Assembly: GCA_031275525.1 (NCBI GenBank)
Contig: JAISOP010000241.1
Location: forward strand, 1-7,437
Direction: 5' to 3'
From: Tannerella sp.
GTDB lineage: Bacteria; Bacteroidota; Bacteroidia; Bacteroidales; Tannerellaceae
Length of the DNA stretch: 7,437 nt
Of this stretch, positions 6,112 through 7,437 are shown piece after piece. The notes under the pieces were generated by a model, which was given only the letters and a program-made list of their open reading frames with translations, had not been told where the DNA came from and ran no database searches. How positions within the stretch are numbered: position 1 is the stretch's first letter; every line of letters begins with the position of its first letter. Made by a program: the position numbers and the translations under genes.

Positions 6112-6171
6112 TTAGGGCAAACGCAGTCCGCGCGAATACAAAAAACAGGCAGGAAAAATTTCCCAACAAAT
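6112..6171. other. Short spacer between the palindromic element and the convergent ATPase gene
   Basis: These 60 bp contain the right copy of the duplicated target and an unremarkable AT-rich tail. A weak self-complementary GGAAAAATTTCC (6152-6163) is the only structure seen. There is no gene. Confidence 0.5.
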
Positions 6172-7437
6172 TCATATACAAAATACGGCATACAGGGGTA
6201 CGGATTTTATGCCGTTTTCAAATCCGAAATTCTTTGCGGAAATACGATAAACTATTTCGGGTTTATAGCGTTCACCATACACTTTGAGCGATTTTGCTTT
6301 CACATTTTCGCTTGATTTAACTTCAATGGGAACCACAGCGCCCGACTGATCCTGAATAACAAAATCGACTTCCGCCTTGCCTTCGCTCTCCCAATAATAC
6401 GGCTCGTGCCCCGAAGAGATCAACGCGTTCATCACATAATTTTCCGCCAATGAACCCTTTATGTTATCAAAGGCGGCAAAATTGCTTAAATAGGCCGCTT
6501 CGGGAATTTGATACTGTGCCGAGAGCAGTCCCACGTCGGAAAGATATACCTTGTAAAAGGCAGGATTGGCAAAGGCCGACAGAGGAAAATGGCCTGTCGA
6601 AACCAGTGTGCATTTGCGGACAATATCACTGTTGAAAAGCCAGTCGAGCGACTCCTGATAATCTTTTGCCCGCGCGCCCGACTTGATGATTTTGAATTGG
6701 AATTTATGGTTTTCTTTCGCAAGTTGTGAGGGAATGCTCTGAAACGTAGCAATCGTCTTGCTTGTCAGCGCGGGCGTCGAGTATTTGCCCATATCGGAAA
6801 TATAATTGGTAATGATATTTTGCTGCAAAGCGCGGACAAAAATAAAATCCTTATGCTCCAGATAATGCTGTACAACTTGCGGCATTCCGCCGGTTTGCAG
6901 GTACAGCCGGTAATATTCCAGCCATTTATCGTGCGAAAAACAGGGCGTATTTCCGGTGAAACATTCCCGGATCAGATTTATGGCTTCGTATTGCTCAAAT
7001 GCCAACAAAAATTCTTCAAAATCAAGCGGATACATTCTCATTTGCATCACTTTGCCGACAGGAAACGAAAATCCCTCGCGATGGAGCGCCACGCCAAGCA
7101 AACTTCCTGCTGCAATGATATGATAGTCGGGCGTTTGTTCAAAAAAATACTTCAACGAATTTAACGCGGCGGGACAGGCCTGAATTTCATCGAAAAAGAG
7201 CAGCGTTTCGTGCGGAAAAACCGTTTCGCCCGACAGCGCTGAAATTTCCCGTATAATTCGCCGAGGTTCAAGATTTTGTTCAAAAACATCCCTGAACGAC
7301 TTATTCAGTTCAAAATTGATATTCACAACATTGCGGTATTCCTTTTTGCCAAATGCAAGAATACTGTGCGTTTTACCAATTTGCCGTGCGCCTGTCACCA
7401 AAAGCGGCATTCGATAATTGCTTTGTTTCCAATTCGT
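6172..7437 (-). CDS. AAA-type ATPase with C-terminal DUF4143 region (partial, N-terminus off right edge)
   Basis: The frame is open to the right edge. The first ATG in the window (7410) is not a convincing start, because the nine preceding in-frame codons read TNWKQSNYR, the usual family lead-in (Trp-Lys ... Arg before PLLVTGARQ). Numbering from that internal Met, GARQIGKT (7-14) is the Walker A loop, LLFFDEIQ (70-77) the Walker B with D74 and E75, and AGS (101-103) fits sensor 1. The C-terminal part has the PD-(D/E)XK-like pattern of DUF4143: GSLAENYV (319-326, E323), AEVDFVI (346-352, D349) and PIEVKSS (361-367). Family members are usually about 400-430 residues, so only a short N-terminal piece is missing. 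These ATPases are common in Bacteroidota accessory regions and their role is not well established. The gene is clearly AT-richer than its neighbours, which suggests separate acquisition. Confidence 0.92.
   Translation of the reverse strand, partial: TNWKQSNYRMPLLVTGARQIGKTHSILAFGKKEYRNVVNINFELNKSFRDVFEQNLEPRRIIREISALSGETVFPHETLLFFDEIQACPAALNSLKYFFEQTPDYHIIAAGSLLGVALHREGFSFPVGKVMQMRMYPLDFEEFLLAFEQYEAINLIRECFTGNTPCFSHDKWLEYYRLYLQTGGMPQVVQHYLEHKDFIFVRALQQNIITNYISDMGKYSTPALTSKTIATFQSIPSQLAKENHKFQFKIIKSGARAKDYQESLDWLFNSDIVRKCTLVSTGHFPLSAFANPAFYKVYLSDVGLLSAQYQIPEAAYLSNFAAFDNIKGSLAENYVMNALISSGHEPYYWESEGKAEVDFVIQDQSGAVVPIEVKSSENVKAKSLKVYGERYKPEIVYRISAKNFGFENGIKSVPLYAVFCI

Noticed and set aside
5984..6181. 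Minus-strand open frame of 65 codons across the palindrome
   Set aside because: It is read mostly from inverted-repeat sequence and overlaps the end of the ATPase gene. It has no family features.
7408..7410. ATG as the true start of the ATPase gene
   Set aside because: The frame stays open upstream to the window edge and encodes the typical family lead-in, so the real start lies outside.

Overview
The window looks like a chromosomal piece of a fairly GC-rich member of the Bacteroidota, probably Bacteroidales. The reasons are two intergenic matches to the Bacteroides-type -7 box (TAnnTTTG), A/T-rich leaders with little Shine-Dalgarno sequence, a caspase-like/FHA gene set typical of this phylum, and an IorA of the short kind. 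The genus cannot be told from the sequence.

The left part (1-2933, minus strand) is a tight four-gene run read right to left. It encodes an exported caspase-like (C14) protease, a membrane protein with an N-terminal FHA domain and a C-terminal zinc ribbon, a single-pass alanine-rich membrane protein with a 33-residue tandem repeat, and a protein with two N-terminal zinc ribbons that runs off the left edge just where an FHA domain seems to begin. Gaps of 19, 48 and 15 bp suggest one operon. I infer a phosphothreonine-linked envelope signalling or proteolysis module. I know of no named system with this gene set, and it is the best candidate here for something undescribed.

Positions 2934-3259 form a divergent control region with one -7 box facing each way and a 10-bp direct repeat exactly 200 bp apart, one copy close to each promoter.

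The middle part (3260-5957, plus strand) is a translationally coupled three-gene operon: iorA and iorB, the two subunits of indolepyruvate:ferredoxin oxidoreductase for aryl-pyruvate/aryl-acetyl-CoA metabolism, then an exported TlpA-like thioredoxin. Both junctions are ATGA overlaps. IorA lacks the C-terminal ferredoxin-like domain of the archaeal enzymes.

The tlpA-like stop codon coincides with the left end of a ~155-bp almost fully palindromic element (5957-6111). It has ~31-bp terminal inverted repeats and a duplicated target, TTA up to CCTTAG, which fits a MITE. It lies between convergent genes and may also act as a bidirectional terminator.

The right end (6172-7437, minus strand) is an AT-richer gene for an AAA-type ATPase with a C-terminal DUF4143 region. 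Its start lies beyond the right edge. Its different base composition suggests a separate origin.
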